Shown: positions 1 through 9,504 of the stretch, in pieces
Position numbering within the stretch: the stretch's first letter is position 1
Layout of the letters: each line of letters starts with the position of its first letter
Source of the DNA: Eledone cirrhosa
Lineage: Eukaryota; Mollusca; Cephalopoda; Octopoda; Eledonidae
Reading direction: 5' to 3'
DNA length: 64,000 nt
NCBI GenBank assembly: GCA_964016885.1
Contig: OZ024742.1
Span: 6,782,658-6,846,657, forward strand
Notes under the pieces: generated by a model
What the model was told of the DNA's origin: nothing
What the model saw: the letters and a program-made list of their open reading frames with translations, nothing else
The model's database searches: none
Program-made: the position numbers and the translations under genes

Positions 1-276
1 AACACAGGTAAGCATGAAGAGAAGGATTTTATCCAGGTATTTACGACCGTTTCATTGGTAAGTGCAACCTTATATTACTATACTGCAAATAGCAGCCACT
101 CAATGATAATTGTTGTTCACGTCAAAATATTGACTTACTATTTTGAAAATTTGGACGTGAACAACAATTATCATTGAGTGGCTGCTATTTGCAGTATAGC
201 AATATAAGGTTGCACTTACAAATGAAACGGTCGTAAATACCTGGATAAAATCCTTCTCTTAATACTTACCTGTGTT
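1..276. repeat. Foldback repeat A (long inverted repeat)
   Basis: The left arm (1-123) is the near-perfect reverse complement of the right arm (154-276), with a spacer of about 30 bp. The outermost pairing is AACACAGGTA with TACCTGTGTT, and the innermost is GTTCACGTC with GACGTGAAC. The left end may lie outside the window. No coding potential is visible. Transcribed or single-stranded, it would form a hairpin of about 120 bp. The few mismatches between arms suggest recent formation or arm-to-arm conversion. Confidence 0.9.
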
Positions 277-420
277 TTCTCTTTTATACTTTATACTCCA
301 AGATTGAACGGAATTCTTACAAACTTGTGGAATTACCCCTAACCGTACGTTGAAACCGTCCATGAAACTGACTTTCTTAACCACGAAGTGGATCAAAATA
401 AACAATTTTCTGCTTCCCTA
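277..420. other. Non-coding tail next to foldback A
   Basis: About 145 bp of A/T-rich sequence lies between foldback A and the (TA)n tract at 423-444. It begins TTTTATACTTTATACTCC and contains GATTGAACGG, both reminiscent of the tails beside the other foldbacks (2300-2375, 13187-13258). No ORF or RNA gene was recognised. Confidence 0.4.
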
Positions 421-622
421 ACTATATATATATATATATATATAGGAACGAGTAGGACCCCGACGGCTTAGCTCAAGCCGTTTCGACGGCTAATTCAGCC
501 GTCGGGGTCCTAGTCGTTCCTATTACCCACTCTACTACCCTAAGTATTGAGTACTTTGGTGCGTTATGGTCCATCGGGTTCCTTACCACATTTCCTTCAT
601 TATATATATATATATATATATA
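421..622 (+). repeat. Foldback repeat B with tail, bounded by (TA)n
   Basis: The order is (TA)n 423-444, hairpin arms 445-468 and 497-520 (GGACCCCGACGGCT against AGCCGTCGGGGTCC), a tail of about 80 bp containing GTATTGAGTACTTTGG and TATGGTCCATCGGGTTCC, then (TA)n 600-622. The same hairpin and tail occur in the opposite orientation at 17739-17938, so this is a dispersed repeat family rather than a chance palindrome. Confidence 0.85.
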
Positions 623-733
623 TGAGGGGTGGTGGAACTGGGGAAGCAGGGGACCCTGTCCTCCCCCTGATAATTATATTTTCTCCCCAAACTACCAAAA
701 CACATCTACTTGTATATGAGCTACAATTTATGG

Positions 734-1085
734 ATGGGAGAGATAGATATAGATATAGAAAGGGGGATTGTGAGAGTATGATTGATACAAAGAGGGGGAG
801 GGAGTTTGGTGTTACTAGATTACTAGATATAGAGAGGGGGAATGGAAGAGAGTTCCTTCTAGTAGATATAGAGGGGGAGAGTTTAGTGGTAATTGATATA
901 TAGAGGGGGATATAGAGAGTGAGAGAGTGTATTAGTCTTAGATATAGAGAATGGGACAAGAGAGGCGGTGTCGTGGTAGATATAGAGAGGGGTAGAGTTT
1001 GGTTTTAGTAGTTACAGAGAGGGGGATTAAAAGAGAGTTTTGTGTGATAGACATAGAGAGGAGAGGAGGAGAATTTGGTGGCACT
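734..1085. repeat. Degenerate G/A-rich minisatellite
   Basis: Roughly nine diverged units of about 32-44 bp. Each starts near ATATAGAGAGGGGGA and often ends near GAGTTTGGTGTTAGTAG. Reading frames across it are low-complexity and not credible genes. Confidence 0.7.
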
Positions 1086-1587
1086 CTCGGGTCCCAAATA
1101 ATAGGAGGGGGTAGCAATAATTAGGGGGGGGGGCTTGGGAAATCAGTAATTGTTTAGGGTACTTTCGTAAATATAGGATTTCTTGTAATGTTCTCCTTTT
1201 GTCATTTATAAGGTTTTTTAATGTAAAATAAATTTATTAGATTCTCCAACTGCTGTATCAATATGATTTCACCGGAGATAGATTACCTAAATTTAATAAG
1301 TGGGTGGTGGGTGGGGTGGTATAAAAACCGGTGGGTGGGGGTGGGTGGATCTGACAAATTAATAAGCGGGGGGTGGGAGTATTCAAGACCTGAGAGTACG
1401 TGAATTATTGAGGGACGTAAGAATGAAAACTCAATACCGAAGTAGAGTTTAAATATTCATTTATTATAACTAAGCCTTGTTACTTTGGAGTCTCACCTGC
1501 GTACTCACCTGGCAAGACTGGTGATCCTGTGCGTGCACAGGTGAAACTTTAGAGAAACAAAGCTCACTAATAGCCACATTAAATGAA

Positions 1588-1588
<1 letters not shown>
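1086..1588. other. Unassigned, G-rich then unique sequence
   Basis: G-runs (around 1100-1140) and GGTGGGTGGGG-type sequence (1300-1375) are followed by about 200 bp of unremarkable sequence. No coding or RNA feature is supported. The G-runs near 1300-1375 could form G-quadruplexes, but this is inference. Confidence 0.4.
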
Positions 1589-1630
<42 letters not shown>

Positions 1631-1644
1631 GTATACGTATATAA
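1589..1644. repeat. (TG)n(TA)n microsatellite
   Basis: A compound dinucleotide tract directly abuts the 3' end of the minus-strand SINE at 1649. Confidence 0.9.
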
Positions 1645-1648
1645 AAAT

Positions 1649-1833
1649 AATTGTTTCTACTTTTGGCACAAGGCCAGCAATTACCCAGTGCATTACTAGT
1701 ATTTTATTTTATCGACCCCGTAAGGATGAAAGGCAAAGTCAACCTCGGCAGGATTTGAACTCAGATCGTAAAGGGACGTAACTATGCTGGAAAGCATGGC
1801 GTCTAACCCTCTACCGATACTGCCAATCCACTA
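1649..1833 (-). mobile_element. Cephalopod-type tRNA-derived SINE, near complete
   Basis: Read on the minus strand it has the tRNA-like head (AGTGGATTGGCAGTATCGG), a B-box-like GAGTTCAAATCCTGCC, the body CTTTGCCTTTCATCCTTACG, GGGGTCGATAAAATAAA, and a 3' end GGCCTTGTGCCAAAAGTAGAAAC. It aligns along its whole length with the plus-strand copy at 18857-19041, differing at scattered bases. SINEs of this type are transcribed by RNA polymerase III from internal A and B boxes and mobilised by a partner LINE. Target-site duplication is unclear: only a short AATAAT-like match is seen on each side. Confidence 0.88.
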
Positions 1834-2091
1834 ATAATATTGAAACGAAGTTATCGCAAGAACTAGTGTATCTCCGATCTTTCTGTCACTCAATGTTTTA
1901 AGCCAGCATCACTAAGATACCAACCAAGAAGGAAAGTGTAGTCATACGTTAGTAGTGGGAGAAACGATTTGGTGTGGGGAGAGATACTATAAAGGGTCGC
2001 GACTTTCTATAGTATAAAATACTCTACTACTCCAAGTATCGAGTATTCTGTCGAGTAATGGTCTAACTAGTTTTAAACTGAACCCATCCTG

Positions 2092-2094
<3 letters not shown>
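1834..2094. other. Unassigned sequence with foldback-type tail
   Basis: No ORF is supported. Its last 80 bp (ACTCTACTACTCCAAGTATC and GAGTAATGG) resemble the tail seen beside foldbacks B and E, ending at the (TA)n tract at 2095. It is probably another tail copy without its hairpin. Confidence 0.4.
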
Positions 2095-2168
<74 letters not shown>

Positions 2169-2172
2169 ATAT
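2095..2172. repeat. (TA)n microsatellite
   Basis: Long TA tract directly left of foldback C. Confidence 0.95.
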
Positions 2173-2375
2173 ATATAGAAATGGCTTCTACAGGACTAGA
2201 ACAGTTTCATTCGAAGGAAATCATCAGGAATCATCAGGTCTTTCCTGATGATTTCCTTCGAATGAAATAATTCTAATCCTGTAGAAGCCATTTCTATATA
2301 AATATTTAAACTGTGCTATGTATTGAGTACCTTACTTACTGTGGTTTTCCCCGATTGAACCCGGGATGCACATAT
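2173..2375 (+). repeat. Foldback repeat C with tail
   Basis: Arms run from 2173 and to 2300: TATAGAAATGGCTTCTACAG pairs with CTGTAGAAGCCATTTCTATA, and pairing continues through GAAGGAAATCATCAGG / CCTGATGATTTCCTTC. The tail 2300-2375 contains GTATTGAGTACCTTACTTAC and CCGATTGAACCC, shared almost verbatim with 13187-13258. Each arm carries a hammerhead-like arrangement (CTGATGA, 12 nt, GAAA; see findings). Confidence 0.85.
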
Positions 2376-2387
2376 CTCTATCTATCT

Positions 2388-2470
2388 TCCCCCCATTCTA
2401 CTTGTCCCACTCTTTGATGCCCTGGTGGCAAATAAAAAGAAAGTTATCTATTTATCTCTCTATCTCTCTG
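2388..2470 (+). mobile_element. 3'-end fragment of Tx1-type LINE
   Basis: CTTGTCCCAC...GATGCCCTGGTGGC, AATAAA (2431-2436) and a TATCTATTTATCTCTC tail match the 3' end of the long LINE (about 7950-8030) and the reversed fragment at 13461. It is a severely 5'-truncated copy. The 5' region of the long LINE begins directly after its tail. Confidence 0.75.
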
Positions 2471-2672
2471 GGATGGACACACGCGTGAAACTTGCTGGGT
2501 AAGTTCTGCCTAAATTTCTATAGAAATTCCTAACTGTAAACCTTCATTTTTATACCAATCTGTAGAGGGACTGCCAGGTCAAAATATTCTACGCCTTTAG
2601 GCGAAATAGTTCACAAAAAGTTTTTTTTGGGGAAAAAGCTAACATTATTTACAAAAAAAAAAGAAAAAAAAA

Positions 2673-2884
2673 ATGGCTGAAGCTTCTTCACCAACATTCG
2701 AAGGAGGAAAGGGGAAGATATGCTTACAGCTTCCCCCTGCCACTGTCATAGTAGCAGATGTCAAAGACAAAGGTCAGCCAGAGGAAGGATTTTCTCCACC
2801 TGCTGACCGACAACTTGACGTTGCATTGACAACAAACCCAAAGTGTGAAACAATGAACAAAACCAACACAACCAGCAGCACCAG

Positions 2885-2918
<34 letters not shown>

Positions 2919-4149
2919 ACGAACGGAAACAACACCAACAACAATAACAATAACAGCAACAAGACCAATAACTGCAACAAGGAAGTAAACGACAAAATAT
3001 CATTTGCGCAAACCGTAAAGAAAACGGTAAGCTACACACTGGTAGATATTTCAAATGCAAATGAACTTTTGAATAACACCAGACGATATGTAACTTTCGG
3101 GGAGAACGGATCATTCTCCATAAACTCTCCCCCAGATTTGCGAAGGGAAGCTGCCTTTAAACTGGTTTTCAGGACAGTCTCAAACAAAACCCGAAAGCCG
3201 ACTCAACTTTCACAAGGCGAAATTGAGTTGGTTTTAGAAAATACCTTAAAAGACATTGCTTTTATTCAGAAGGGTAGACTCTACGGGAGTTTATCTATTC
3301 TGATGAAAGACCAACTGACGGCACAGAAACACTCTGTGTCGCCAATTGTGTCACCGTTGTTCACCCTTTTCCCCACTTACATGGGGAAAAGAACACAGAA
3401 AATAAAAATCCAAAGTATCACACCAAATATTGATATTTGGTGGGTACTATGTGGATTTTTAAACCTAGAAAAAGACACAATAATATCGGTAGGTAAGTCC
3501 TCCGGCGACCTGTTCAGCGGAACTAGCCTGGAAATTCTGGTCCAAATGACACCAGAACGAATAGCTAGGATCCCGGAACGTGTGCTGCTGGAGGACTTAT
3601 ATACATAAACATTTCGGTCGAGGGTAGGCAGCCTTCATATTACCACTGCCTAAGCAGGGGTCACCTGAGAGCTTCCTGTCCTCGGCTAACTAGCCAAAAA
3701 AAGGCACTACTGCCAACACCTGCAACACCAGCACAACAACCACCACCACCACCCCATCACCACCACAACAACAACAACATAAACAAATAGTGACAACAAA
3801 ACAAACGACAAACTCAGTCCCACCCAACCCCTCCCCACCTAAAACAACTCCAGAAACACCCACACACATAACAGCTCCCCAAAATGTACCCCTCCCCAAC
3901 AACACGGATGAGGCCTCATCATCGTCACCCAGTGACGATGAGGGAGAGCCTTTCCGACCAGTAAAAAGAAAAAAAGACATAACACAAACAAAAATGCAAC
4001 AAACACACAAACACCAATACAAGCGACGCAAACAGCACAAACAAAAACACCCCCTCCTGAAAACAAAACACCTACTACAAAACGTAAACACACACAAGAA
4101 CCACAAACAAAAAGCAACCCAACACAACAAAAATGTTACACCTACATAA
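2673..4149 (+). pseudogene. LINE ORF1 (gag-like, zinc knuckle), frameshifted
   Basis: The first open segment (2673-3608) starts at an ATG after an A-rich leader. It has an Asn-rich stretch at residues about 70-110, then a region with a plausible nucleic-acid-binding fold ending at ...ARIPERVLLEDLY. Directly after its stop, one frame over, the sequence reads a CCHC-like zinc knuckle (HCLSRGHLRASC, about 3648-3683), so the stop at 3606 looks like a frameshift artefact. The first Cys of the knuckle is a Tyr here (TAT where TGT is expected). A third segment (3790-4149) is rich in Pro, Thr and Lys, with an acidic patch and then FRPVKRKKD, like the basic tails of such proteins. In Tx1/L1 elements ORF1 binds the element RNA to form a particle. 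This copy cannot encode an intact one. Confidence 0.75.
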
Positions 4150-4530
4150 ATACTAACAATAAAACTTTAACAGACACCATATATAAAAACCCTTCGGTGG
4201 ATACCGAAGGGAAAACTTTTACGCACTCTTCGGAGAATCCTAGTCTTAAAATGATTAGGAACTCCATGGACACACAAACAGTTAAAAGAAACATTTCCTA
4301 ACGACGTAGGTAACCCCTGCGTCAAACCCTACAATCGAGTCCTGTTAAAATGTTTCCCCATCCCACCAGACACCTCCTCCCACCAAACATCTCTGTCTCC
4401 ACCCCTCCAGAGACCACCAACCCATCAAACAACCCCTCCAACACCCCCACGGAAATTGTGCAGCCTGGTCCCCGGGAGACGAAGAGGTGAGTGATTTATT
4501 TTCCTCTTCTTTTAACTTTTCAGCACCAAC
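4150..4530 (+). other. LINE inter-ORF region
   Basis: About 380 bp between the last ORF1 segment and the ORF2 start. It probably contains further frameshifted ORF1 C-terminal sequence, including Pro/Thr-rich stretches around 4360-4470, but I cannot support a continuous reading frame. Confidence 0.45.
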
Positions 4531-7500
4531 ATGGCCAATATAAGAGTTGGATGTGTGAATGTACGCGGCCTGGGGAAGCCCTGGAAACAGGGCAAACTCT
4601 TAAACGACCTCAGGTCGCACAGTATGAATGTAGTAGCCATTTGCGAGTCCAGGATCCAGAGTGAGCGACAACTGGCCTCCATTTTCGACGACTTTGAGAT
4701 CTACGCATCTCTCTGTCAGCCGGGAGGAGGGGGTGGGGTTGCCGTTTTGCTGCGGAAACACCTGGACCTCGTAACACAGACGGTACATCTGGACACGGAG
4801 TGTCGACTGGTGGTCCTAGACGTTGACGGTAGTGAAGGTAGAGCCTTCAGGCTGGTGGCGGCATATGCCCCATCCGAGACACCGCGGACAGACTTCTTCA
4901 AACGTCTAGAGACTTTTCTGGGAACGTCCCGCTCCCTGCTGTTGTGGGGACTGGAATGGAATCCTAGATGCACGTTGGGACTATGTGGGAGCATATCCCG
5001 ATAGAGGGGTGTGTGACAGCCTCAAACAGTTAATCGGCCGATTTCACCTGGCCGATAGATATCGACTAGATTTTCCGGCTGTGCCACTGTGGACGTGGAC
5101 TAATTTCGGCGGAACATCTAGATCGTACCTAGATAGGGTTCTAGTCAGAAAGAAGGATAGGGACATGTTAAGCTGTCCACAAATGTTCATGGTTGCCTAT
5201 TCAGATCACAAATTAGTGACCTGCTTAGTCAACCTTGACAAAACCCATAGAAAGGGCACCGGCTACTGGAAGCTGAACTTGTCGTTACCGACATGCAAAG
5301 CCTACAGTAGACGGATTAGCACTTTAGTTAAGCAGCACTTGACGGGGGTCATTGTCAACAACAGATGTTGGTACTCTCTCAAGAGGGCAGTTAGATTAGA
5401 CTCGATAGGTTTTAGTAAAGAATTAGTGTTAGTTAGAAATAAGACCAAAAAGGAACTGGAAGATAAAGTAGAAGAGGCACTTAGGAGTGGCAACGTAGCC
5501 AGCGGGCTAGCGACGAGAACGGTCTTGGACCAGTTCTTCGACGCAAAGCATGAAGGCTGCGTTGTCAGAAGCAAAATACGTGCCCTGGGAAACGAGGAGG
5601 CCAAAGCTGTTAGCTGGGCCCGAGTAACGTAGGCGAAAAGTGGCAACAAGTCCACGATTCAGTCTTTGAAGGACCAAGACGGACGCGTGATACGTGAGCC
5701 GAAGCAAATGTGCGCGGCCTTTCAGCGGCACTTTGCTCAACTGTTCGGGCAGGGCGGCGCGCCGGGAGGGGCCATGGATTTCGGTTCATACCTCGACGGC
5801 CTACCGCGACTCTCCAACAGCGAGGCGAAGTTCTGCGAAAGGCCGATTCGGCCGCTGAGATAGGGGACGCGCTAAGCCAATGCGGCAAACGCAAAATCTC
5901 CAGGTCTCGACGGTCTACCCTACGAATTTTACGTAGCAATGCCGGACTTGTTCTCCGGTCTCCTGGAAGCGGTCTACTGCAACTGGCAGCAGAACGGGGC
6001 GTAATCACGTTAGTCAGGAAGGACGAGAACAAGGGGGATGACATAGGCAACTTCCGGCCCATAACTCTGCTCAACACAGAGTTACAGATTTTGGCCAAGG
6101 TGTTGGCAAAGAGGCTGGCGCTTGTCGTCGAAAACCTGGTGGGAGAAGTGCAGACATGCGCAATCCCGACCAGGTCCATACACGACAACCTCCACCTCAT
6201 ACGATACATCATAGAGAGGGTAGGGTGTAAACCCGGCTTCGATGGGGCCCTGATCAACTTGGATCAGTCTAAGGCTTTAGATAGGGTTGACCATCGTTAC
6301 CTGGATGCGGTGCTCGATGCGGCAGGGTTCGGTCCCGTGTTCAGAAGCTGGATTGCTGCAATGCACAACAGCAACATCTGCTCAAGGGTCAAGGTGAACG
6401 GCTACCTCTCGGAGCCGTTCCATATCACGCGATCGATTCGACAGGAATGCCCTCTCCCCTCCCTTCTGTACGTACTGACTCTCGAGCCACTACTGCGGAA
6501 GTTGGAGCTATTGCAGGGCTTCCCTTTGGAACCAGGACTGCGAAAAGCGGCGTCGGCCTATGCCGACGACGTGACAGTGATGGTGTCGAGCACCTAGCAA
6601 TTCGTGGAGGTCGGTACCTTACTGAAGGAATACGAAAGGTTCACAGGAGCGAAGCTGAACCGGGACAAATCCGTCGGTTTGCAACTCGGAACGTGTAGAG
6701 GCACCGATGCCTTCCGATGACGTCGTCGGACGCTGGACGGAAGGACCGGTAAAGCTGCTCGGGATCTGGTTTGGTCCGGACCTCCAGGTGGAGAAGAACT
6801 GGAACGTGGTGACGGCCAAGGTGTTTGCACTCACCCAGAAGTGGGCCGAGTGCAAACTATCCTTGAAAGGTCGAGCGGGGGTGGCGAACACTTTTATAGC
6901 GTCCGTCGTGCCTTGTCCAGCCAAAACGCTCACCAAAATGGAGCGCACGCTCTTCCAATTCGTTTGGAAGAAACGGGCGCCTTTGGTGAGAAGATCCATC
7001 TGCTGCCAACGCCCTTCAAACGGAGGGCTGGGGATGCCGTGGCTGACGATGCGCAAACACGCGCTCAGGCTGCGGCACCTCCATGTATTCCTCACCAGAC
7101 AACCGGTGTGGGCCCCGTTCGTAAGGCGAGCCTTCCCACGACTCGTCTCGCTGACCGAGCTGCAGTTCTGGATCAAGAAAAGACCGAGGAAAATGGGCGA
7201 CTGGCACATCGAATGTGCTAAGGCACTCACAGTCCTCTGGCAAACGGACCCGGCGATCAGTGGTGACTCCACTTCGACATTCTATAGAGGGTTGGTCCGC
7301 AGCAAGTGCGACGACACGCTCGGAGAAACTCTAGGCGTAGAGGAGGACGAACTGGCCAGTCTGTTCGGTAGGACCTTCCGCCCGGGACCAATGGACAACT
7401 TCCAAAATTCCCTGGCCTGGCAGTGCTACCGAGGAGCTCTACCAGTTCGAGACAAGCTCTACAGACACGGGCGCCCGCGTAGGGACCCTTCGAAAAAGAT

Positions 7501-7777
7501 CTGTCCGAGATGCGTGCGCGACGAGGAAACCGACGAGGCGGTTTTCCTATGTGTTATGGCTATGGTGAAAGAGGTTATATGGTGAACGATGTTAAAAGGG
7601 CTGAGGTCAGACACCTTTCTCTCCGGCGAGCAACTGATTCGTTTTTTCAATTATCATTTTGGAAGAAGAATCAGGATGGAGAGAGAGGTGCTGTACCCCA
7701 TCAAATTTTATAAAAGGTGGGTGAATGTGGCAAAGATGGCCCGAGTGGTTGGGCCTTCTGTCTATATAAGCTTGTAG
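4531..7777 (+). pseudogene. LINE ORF2: AP endonuclease + reverse transcriptase, multiply broken
   Basis: ORF2 nicks target DNA and reverse-transcribes the element RNA (target-primed reverse transcription). In order: endonuclease start NVRGLG with the catalytic-type Glu in ICESRI (4531 onward); a 1-base deletion near 4943; then GDWN, TWTNF, YLDRVLV and SDHKLV in the next frame. An in-frame TAG follows at 5630-5632, then frameshifts around 5840-5990 where SPGLDGLPYEFY is found out of frame. The RT then has NFRPITLLN, INLDQSKALDRVDH, RQECPLPSLLY (usual RQG is RQE) and AYADD. A TAG lies at 6595-6597 and a frameshift near 6690-6706. The thumb region and GGLGMPWL follow, then ALPVRDKLYRHG and CPRC...EETDEAVFLC, where the usual His appears as Ala. 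The in-frame TGA at 7583-7585 is TGG in the fragment at 13461-13928, so it is a private nonsense mutation and the true end is the TAG at 7775-7777. Start ATG chosen because the endonuclease motif begins seven residues later. Confidence 0.85.
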
Positions 7778-8011
7778 GTTGAGGAAAAAGAGGAAGAGAG
7801 GAAGGGAGTTCTCACTGTTGGTGCTCCTGGAGATGAGGGTTGTACATTTTTTCGGGGTGTGTACAACCCCTGTATAACACCTCCCTCCTATTGGGGATTT
7901 CTATTGTTATTTGTTATTGTATTAATAGTTTTATTTTCATATACCTGTATGTAAATTCCCCATTTGTATTTGTCCCTTCTTTTGTGCCCTTGTGGCTAAT
8001 AAAGAAATTTA

Positions 8012-8030
<19 letters not shown>
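7778..8030 (+). other. LINE 3' UTR, polyadenylation signal and (TATC)n tail
   Basis: A 3' UTR ends TTGTGCCCTTGTGGC, AATAAA (7998-8003), then repeated ATCT to 8030 followed by a TA tract. The same ending appears in the two other copies in this window, so the tetranucleotide tail is characteristic of the family. Confidence 0.8.
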
Positions 8031-8042
<12 letters not shown>

Positions 8043-8069
8043 ATATCAATATCTACATATATATATATA

Positions 8070-8228
8070 TATAAAGAAAAAAAGATGAAATCCAAAATGC
8101 AACTGGAGTCTTATTTTTTTAAAAATAAGACTCCAGTTGCATTTTCGATTTCATCTTTTTTTCTTTATACTTTCACTCGTGTTGGACACCGGTTATTTTT
8201 CATCTGGTAAAAAAACCTCACTTTCTAA
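8070..8228 (+). repeat. Foldback repeat D with tail, bounded by (TA)n
   Basis: The arms 8073-8118 and 8121-8166 are reverse complements with one mismatch, for example AACTGGAGTCTTATTTTT against AAAAATAAGACTCCAGTT, with almost no loop. A tail (8167-8228) starts CTTTATACTTTCACTCG, and (TA)n tracts flank both sides (about 8058-8072, 8229-8249). The arm sequence is unrelated to the other foldbacks, but the architecture is the same. Confidence 0.9.
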
Positions 8229-8250
8229 TATATATATATATATATATAAT

Positions 8251-8782
8251 TTGGTTTAGAATTTGTCTTGTAAGATAGTTGATGTGAAATCGTGTGTTGG
8301 TATAGAGAGGCTCATGGTTGCGAAAGAAACAGAGTTAGTTTATTTACTAGATGGTTATTTCATTTGTCACACAGAGTTTCTCAATCACTTTTTTGATTTC
8401 CTCCGTCTTATCTTCGTTTTCTTCTAAGTATTCTATCTTACCAAGATGATATTTTCTTTACTTCAGATCACACAAATAAGGAAATTAGGACATTTTTGAA
8501 AGTCTGCCTCAAATCAAACCACAACCTAGAAAGAACCAAACAAGAGGAACACATTAAATAGCGTTGTGGTAATTATTTTGCACCATCATAAGAAAACCGA
8601 CAGAACAGTGATGAGGGGAGAGTCTTTCGTCGTAGGTTAGTTGGACAGTGCTGATGGACTTTAACAAACATAACTGGTTACCCTTCTCAGATTTTACACG
8701 ACCCTTCTGCGAAAAGCTCAAAATATTCCTTGGTCAACACATCCCAGGCATAAATCTCAAAAGATGAAATTGGTACCAGAAT
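8251..8782. other. Unassigned sequence
   Basis: About 530 bp of moderately A/T-rich DNA with no supported ORF, RNA gene or repeat. It may be decayed transposon or unique intergenic sequence. Confidence 0.4.
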
Positions 8783-8845
8783 GTTACTGGTATTTTATTT
8801 TATCCGCAACATAAGGATAAAAGACGAAGCTAACCTCTTTTAGAA
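8783..8845 (-). mobile_element. Degenerate SINE fragment
   Basis: ACTGGTATTTTATTTTATCC, ATAAGGATAAAAGACGAAG and CTAACCTC correspond to the middle of the SINE at 1649-1833 in the same orientation, with substitutions. Both ends are missing. Confidence 0.65.
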
Positions 8846-8860
8846 GAAAGGTCTAGATAA

Positions 8861-9050
8861 TATATATATATATAGTGACGAAACATAAGTCAATTGCATG
8901 AACTCATAATCCTTTATTTACTGCTATATATATTTCGATGATAGCCCTTGAGTGGCTATGACCTCATCAGGCAGTTAGTCAGTTCTTAGATATGCCAGCT
9001 CTGTGTTTATGGTGTTGATGGTATCAGAGCCTTGGGACATATATATATAT
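8861..9050 (-). mobile_element. Short repeat carrying a hammerhead, possibly Penelope-like pseudo-LTR
   Basis: About 170 bp of non-microsatellite sequence between (TA)n tracts at 8861-8874 and 9040-9052. On the minus strand it contains the hammerhead described below. Hammerhead motifs are known in pseudo-LTRs of Penelope-like retroelements, and a PLE endonuclease fragment lies elsewhere in this window, so a PLE origin is a reasonable inference but unproven. Confidence 0.45.
8896..8995 (-). ncRNA. Hammerhead ribozyme candidate
   Basis: Minus strand, 5' to 3': stem I strand ACTGC (plus 8971-8975), core CTGATGA (8964-8970), stem II GGTCATAGCC / loop ACTCAAG / GGCTATCATC (8937-8963; 9 of 10 positions pair, one C-C mismatch), core GAAA (8933-8936), an AU-only stem III of 2-3 bp, then A at position H17 (8925) followed by stem I strand GCAGT (8920-8924). 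All invariant core residues are present, including the 10.1-11.1 G-C pair, A15.1-U16.1 and an AUA cleavage triplet. Predicted self-cleavage lies between plus positions 8925 and 8924. Stem I can extend by GAACT/AGTTC and an AUGC/GCAU pairing to about 8896 and 8995. A stem III this short is typical of retroelement hammerheads. Activity is not shown. Confidence 0.75.
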
Positions 9051-9247
9051 ATAAATGAAAGGTATAGAAAGTATTGTAGCAAGAAGCCAACAGTATTCCA
9101 TAATATATAAGTGACTATATCCATATATATATATGTTGCATATATATATATAATATATATATATATTTATATATATATTATATATATATAAATGAAAAGT
9201 ATAGAAATTGTAGCGAGAAGCTAACAGTATTCCATAACATATGTTAT

Positions 9248-9280
<33 letters not shown>

Positions 9281-9298
9281 TATATATATATATATATG

Positions 9299-9368
<70 letters not shown>

Positions 9369-9372
9369 GTCA

Positions 9373-9409
<37 letters not shown>

Positions 9410-9416
9410 GTCATGT

Positions 9417-9448
<32 letters not shown>

Positions 9449-9460
9449 CATGTACTCATT
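9040..9460. repeat. (TA)n-rich block with two small internal repeats
   Basis: A segment of about 55 bp (AAATGAAAGGTATAGAAAG ... CAACAGTATTCCATAA) occurs at 9052-9110 and again, slightly changed, at 9191-9246. Near 9365-9455 the motif ATACATGTCATGTAC recurs three times between TA tracts. No coding potential. Confidence 0.85.
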
Positions 9461-9504
9461 ATAAAGGTATACACCAAATGCCAATGGTCCTCTGAATAAT
9501 AATA

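Larger units (their letters stand above)
2471..8030 (+). mobile_element. Tx1/L1-type non-LTR retrotransposon, nearly full length, inactive
   Basis: It has an apparent 5' UTR (2471-2672), a gag-like ORF1 region (2673-4149), an endonuclease/reverse-transcriptase ORF2 region (4531-7777), a 3' UTR with AATAAA at 7998-8003, and a (TATC)n tail at 8011-8030. The AP-type endonuclease, the RT motifs and the C-terminal Cys-rich motif place it in the L1/Tx1 group. The Tx1-like assignment rests on the RT wording around the YADD region and the ALPVRDKLYRHG / CPRC C-terminus, recognised from memory rather than by search. Several frameshifts and in-frame stops make it non-autonomous. The left boundary is inferred from the end of the preceding LINE tail, the right from the tetranucleotide tail. 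Confidence 0.85.

Noticed and set aside
547..959. Reading frames of about 118 codons on both strands
   Set aside because: They run through TA tracts and the degenerate minisatellite; composition is low-complexity and no motif is seen.
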